Source: Acidobacteriota bacterium
Lineage (GTDB): Bacteria; Acidobacteriota; Blastocatellia; Pyrinomonadales; Pyrinomonadaceae
Assembly (NCBI GenBank): GCA_023391155.1
Contig: JAEWBM010000038.1
Span: forward strand, 1 to 9,994
Direction: 5' to 3'
DNA length: 9,994 bases
Position 1 is the stretch's first letter, and each line of letters starts with the position of its first letter. A program made the position numbers and the translations under genes. Below are positions 7,875 to 9,994 of this stretch, one piece after another. The notes under the pieces were generated by a model, which was not told where the DNA came from, did no database searches, and saw only the letters and a program-made list of their open reading frames with translations.

Positions 7875-8381
7875 TCACTCAATGGTCGCAAGAACCTCGC
7901 CGGTGGCGACGGTCTGCCCGTCCGCGGCCCTGATCTCGCGAACGGTGCCGTCCTTTGGGGATTTGAGCTCGTTCTGCATCTTCATCGCCTCAACGACGAG
8001 GATGCCGTCGCCCTTCGAAACTTCGGCCCCGGCCTCGACCAAGACGCGCACAACCTTTCCCGGCATCGCGGTCTTTATCTCTGCAAGGCCGTCGCCGTGG
8101 TCATGCGCGGCGCCGGACCCGCGAAGCCGTTTCGGGTCAATGATACGGACTGCGGTCTCGCGGCCGCGAAGCCGAACGGAATGGGCTCCGCCGGGTGATG
8201 GGGGAGCGGAGACCGATGCCTCATAGACCCTACCCTCGTACTTAAAAAGGTAAATGCCGGCCTCGGGTTCAGACGCCTCGATCTCATAAGCGCGGCCGTC
8301 GACGACCGCGTGGAGCCCGCCGTCGGTTTCGGTGATCTCAATGTCGCGGGCCTCGCCGCCGATCTCAGCCTTTAACTTCAT
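7875..8381 (-). CDS. Stand-alone biotin/lipoyl-attachment protein, biotin carboxyl carrier type
   Basis: This 168-residue protein has a C-terminal biotinyl domain (about 100-168) with the attachment motif VVEAMKMQNEL, so Lys134 is the predicted biotinylated residue. A conserved AMPGKVVRVLVEAGAEVSKGD block precedes it. The 'KMQNEL' form resembles carriers of acyl-CoA or pyruvate carboxylases and of oxaloacetate or methylmalonyl-CoA decarboxylases more than acetyl-CoA carboxylase AccB, which usually reads EAMK followed by MN or LMN. The N-terminal ~85 residues (EIGGEARDIEI, AYEIEASEPEAGIYLFKYEGRVYEASVS) look like the beta-rich domain found ahead of the biotinyl domain in carboxylase alpha subunits. 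No carboxylase or transcarboxylase partner is in the window. A partner gene may be elsewhere, or the carrier serves several enzymes. The stop codon directly abuts that of the convergent deacetylase gene. No Shine-Dalgarno sequence precedes the ATG. Confidence 0.88.
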   Translation of the reverse strand: MKLKAEIGGEARDIEITETDGGLHAVVDGRAYEIEASEPEAGIYLFKYEGRVYEASVSAPPSPGGAHSVRLRGRETAVRIIDPKRLRGSGAAHDHGDGLAEIKTAMPGKVVRVLVEAGAEVSKGDGILVVEAMKMQNELKSPKDGTVREIRAADGQTVATGEVLATIE

Positions 8382-8389
8382 TAGAAAAG

Positions 8390-8395
8390 ATTTTA
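8390..8395 (-). promoter_or_regulatory. Possible -10 element of the biotin-carrier gene
   Basis: TAAAAT on the minus strand (five of six matches to TATAAT) ends 8 bases before the ATG. A start point at the usual distance would make the mRNA leaderless or nearly so, which would fit the absence of a Shine-Dalgarno sequence. The -35 region would fall in the upstream gene's terminator hairpin and matches poorly. This is suggestive only. Confidence 0.3.
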
Positions 8396-8399
8396 CCCG

Positions 8400-8427
8400 A
8401 AAAAAGGGCGGCCGTTGAGCCGCCCTT
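8400..8427 (-). terminator. Rho-independent terminator of the peroxiredoxin gene
   Basis: A perfect 9-base-pair stem (8404-8412 with 8419-8427, AAGGGCGGC/GCCGCCCTT) has a 6-base loop. Read on the minus strand it ends in a run of six T, which overlaps the stem base. It lies 23 bases after the peroxiredoxin stop codon and 19 bases ahead of the next start. On the plus strand the stem is followed only by GAGCTTT, so it would be at most a weak terminator for transcripts running out of the deacetylase gene. Confidence 0.85.
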
Positions 8428-8449
8428 GAGCTTTAATTGCCTTTGCTTT

Positions 8450-9109
8450 CTACGCCGATTGGCCCTCGCCTTTTACGCGGTTAGGCTGCGGCGTTGTGCG
8501 GAGATACGGCTTGACCGTCTTAAAGCCGGCAGGGAATCGTTCGCGGGCTTCCTCGTCGCTGACCGCCGGAACGATAATGCAATCGTCGCCGTCTTTCCAA
8601 TTGGCCGGCGTCGCCACCTTGTAATCGGATGTGAGCTGGAGCGAATCGATGACCCGAAGCAATTCGTCGAAGTTTCGTCCGGTGCTGGCCGGATATGTCA
8701 GCATCAGCTTGATCTTCTTGTCCGGGCCGATCACGAATACCGAGCGGACGGTCAGCGTGTCGCTGGCGTTCGGATGGATCATATCGTAAAGGTCGGAAAC
8801 TTTGTGGTCCGGATCGCCGATCATCGGAAAATTGACGGCGTTGCCCTGCGTCTCTTCGATATCCTTTTCCCACTCAATGTGCGAATCGACGGGATCGACG
8901 CTGAGGCCGATCACCTTAACATTCCGCTTGTCGAATTCGGGCTTAAGCTTTGCAGCCATTCCGAGCTCGGTCGTGCAAACCGGCGTAAAATCTTTCGGGT
9001 GCGAAAACAGAACGCCCCAGCTGTCGCCGAGCCATTCGTGAAAATCGATCTCACCCTGCGTTGTCTGCGCGTTAAAATTGGGCGCTTCGTCCCCTAATCT
9101 GAGTGCCAT
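8450..9109 (-). CDS. 1-Cys peroxiredoxin (Prx6 type)
   Basis: A cytoplasmic thiol peroxidase reducing H2O2 and organic peroxides. The 219-residue protein matches the usual Prx6 length. The peroxidatic site PVCTTE has Cys45, with Thr42 from the FTPVC motif and Arg122 (LTVRSVFVI) completing the conserved catalytic set. The YPASTGRNFDELLRVIDSLQLT block and the C-terminal extension with WKDGDDCIIVPAVSDEEA (about 171-188) are typical of the subfamily. A second cysteine, Cys177, sits in that extension. The reductant is not evident from sequence. Bacillithiol is a possibility, because this genome appears to make it, but that is inference. The gene has its own promoter-like sequence, a good ribosome site and its own terminator, so it is probably monocistronic. 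The ATG at 9109 is supported by that ribosome site and the family N-terminus. Confidence 0.95.
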   Translation of the reverse strand: MALRLGDEAPNFNAQTTQGEIDFHEWLGDSWGVLFSHPKDFTPVCTTELGMAAKLKPEFDKRNVKVIGLSVDPVDSHIEWEKDIEETQGNAVNFPMIGDPDHKVSDLYDMIHPNASDTLTVRSVFVIGPDKKIKLMLTYPASTGRNFDELLRVIDSLQLTSDYKVATPANWKDGDDCIIVPAVSDEEARERFPAGFKTVKPYLRTTPQPNRVKGEGQSA

Positions 9110-9116
9110 AATCTAA

Positions 9117-9121
9117 CCTCC
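9117..9121 (-). promoter_or_regulatory. Ribosome binding site of the peroxiredoxin gene
   Basis: GGAGG on the minus strand stands 7 bases before the ATG at 9109, an ideal Shine-Dalgarno sequence and spacing. It fixes the start codon. It is the only strong ribosome site among the starts visible in this window. Confidence 0.85.
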
Positions 9122-9140
9122 ATTCCAAGTGTGTGGCGGT

Positions 9141-9149
9141 ATTGTATCA
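9141..9149 (-). promoter_or_regulatory. Extended -10 promoter of the peroxiredoxin gene
   Basis: TGATACAAT on the minus strand fits the extended -10 form TGnTATAAT, with five of six matches in the hexamer. At the usual 17-base spacing the -35 position reads TTCCTA, a poor match to TTGACA, as often seen with extended -10 promoters. Transcription would start near 9134, giving a leader of about 25 bases that includes the GGAGG. Confidence 0.5.
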
Positions 9150-9188
9150 AAAGCGTGCGGGGTTAGGAAGAGGCTCCGTCCCTGCCGG

Positions 9189-9994
9189 TCACACGAGCGG
9201 TTCTTCCACCGCCTTAGGGGCTTTGCGAAGGCGAACAAGGTGGATCCGCTTTTCGTCCGCCCGGAGTATCTCGACCTCCAATCCGCGGAGTTCAAGCTGT
9301 TCGCTGTCCTTGGGGACGTAACCCGCTTCGCTGGTAATCAATCCCGCAATGGTCGAGAAATCGTCGTCTTCGATCTCAAGGTCGAACAGCCGCTCTATCT
9401 TACCGATATCGGTCGAACCGAGCACGTCATAATAACCGCCCTCTCCCTCGATGATCTCGATGATCTCCTCTTCCTCGATGTCCTCGTCCTCGATCTCGCC
9501 GACTATCTCTTCGACGATATCCTCGACGGTGACGACGCCGGCGATCCCGCCGTATTCGTCGATAACGAACGCGATCTGGATGTGGTTGACCTGCATATTC
9601 TTGAGCAGGTCAGCCGCGGATTTCGTCTCGGGAACAAAATAGGCAGGCCGCAGCAGTTCGGCGACCGGCGTGTCTTCCTTTGCAAGTGCCCATGCCTGGA
9701 TCAGGTCCCTTACATAGAGCACCCCCTCGATATTGTCGATGGAATCGCGATAGACCGGGAGCCGCGAATATTTTTCCTCGACTATCAGATCCCGTGCCAT
9801 CCGCACTGTCGAATCGATGGGGAGAGCCACGATCTCGGTGCGAGGGGTCATTATTTCGGCAACGCGGGTGTCGCTGAATTCAACCATCGATTCGATCAGC
9901 TCGCGGTCCTTTTCTTCGATTATGCCCTCGGCCTCGCCGACCTCCATCAAAGCGTGCAGGTCGTCGCTGTTGTCCTCATCACGCTCCTCGGGGG
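9189..9994 (-). CDS. CorC/HlyC-type CBS-domain protein (CNNM-like), N-terminus beyond window
   Basis: Only the cytoplasmic part is visible, about 267 residues. The frame stays open to the right edge (EERDEDNSDDLHALMEVGEAEGIIEEKDRELIES across the edge region), so the apparent TTG start at 9950 is an internal codon. In order there is a linker helix with EKDRELIESM, CBS domain 1 starting at IMTPRTEIVALP and ending GVLYVRDLI, CBS domain 2 with FVIDEYGGIAGVVTVEDIVEEI, a very acidic stretch (EIEDEDIEEEEIIEIIEGEGG), and a C-terminal CorC_HlyC domain with STIAGLI and GLEVEILRADEKRIHLVRL. This arrangement normally follows an N-terminal DUF21 membrane domain. Relatives are linked to Mg2+ or Co2+ transport or efflux. 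The gene ends 79 bases before the peroxiredoxin start, and I see no convincing terminator there. Confidence 0.92.
   Translation of the reverse strand, partial: PEERDEDNSDDLHALMEVGEAEGIIEEKDRELIESMVEFSDTRVAEIMTPRTEIVALPIDSTVRMARDLIVEEKYSRLPVYRDSIDNIEGVLYVRDLIQAWALAKEDTPVAELLRPAYFVPETKSAADLLKNMQVNHIQIAFVIDEYGGIAGVVTVEDIVEEIVGEIEDEDIEEEEIIEIIEGEGGYYDVLGSTDIGKIERLFDLEIEDDDFSTIAGLITSEAGYVPKDSEQLELRGLEVEILRADEKRIHLVRLRKAPKAVEEPLV

Noticed and set aside
8426..9097. Plus-strand frame (223 codons) opposite the peroxiredoxin
   Set aside because: The minus-strand product is an unmistakable peroxiredoxin with promoter, ribosome site and terminator. The plus-strand frame begins inside the terminator stem and resembles nothing.
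9150..9188. Terminator after the CBS-domain gene
   Set aside because: Only a three-base-pair GGC/GCC stem without a T-run is visible, which is not enough to call.
9948..9950. TTG at 9950 as the start of the CBS-domain protein
   Set aside because: The frame is open to the right edge with family-like sequence, and the membrane domain is expected further upstream.

Overview
The window reads as a high-GC chromosomal segment of a bacterium. It carries no phage, insertion sequence, CRISPR or RNA gene that I can see. Bacillithiol synthesis (BshC), an endonuclease-type MutL, a 1-Cys peroxiredoxin, a large exported PIG-L deacetylase and a sodium:solute symporter together best fit Acidobacteriota, perhaps the Blastocatellia/Pyrinomonadaceae side. 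A high-GC member of a related Gram-negative group is possible. The assignment is inferred from gene content and codon style, not from a marker gene.

Layout. Bases 2-7874 (+ strand) form one tightly packed gene string: bshC (5' end cut off by the window edge), mutL, a 45-residue single-pass membrane protein, an SSS-family symporter, and an 884-residue exported PIG-L-type deacetylase. The junctions are a TAATG overlap, an ATGA overlap, a 7-base gap and another ATGA overlap. No promoter or clear Shine-Dalgarno sequence sits at any of them, so this is probably one operon with translational coupling. The last stop codon abuts, with no spacer, the stop codon of a convergent gene. Bases 7875-9994 hold three minus-strand genes: a small biotin-carrier protein, a 1-Cys peroxiredoxin with its own promoter, ribosome site and terminator, and the C-terminal part of a CorC/HlyC-type CBS-domain protein whose membrane part lies beyond the right edge.

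How the genes relate. bshC (low-molecular-weight thiol) and mutL (mismatch repair) are housekeeping. The last three genes of the operon look like a functional unit: an exported amide hydrolase that could release a substrate outside the cytoplasm, a Na+-coupled symporter with an unusual ~85-residue polar insertion in a loop predicted to face the same compartment, and a tiny membrane protein that could be a symporter subunit. This triad is the best candidate for something undescribed. The rest is ordinary. The window is almost fully coding: the longest gaps are 68 and 79 bases, and both carry regulatory signals.
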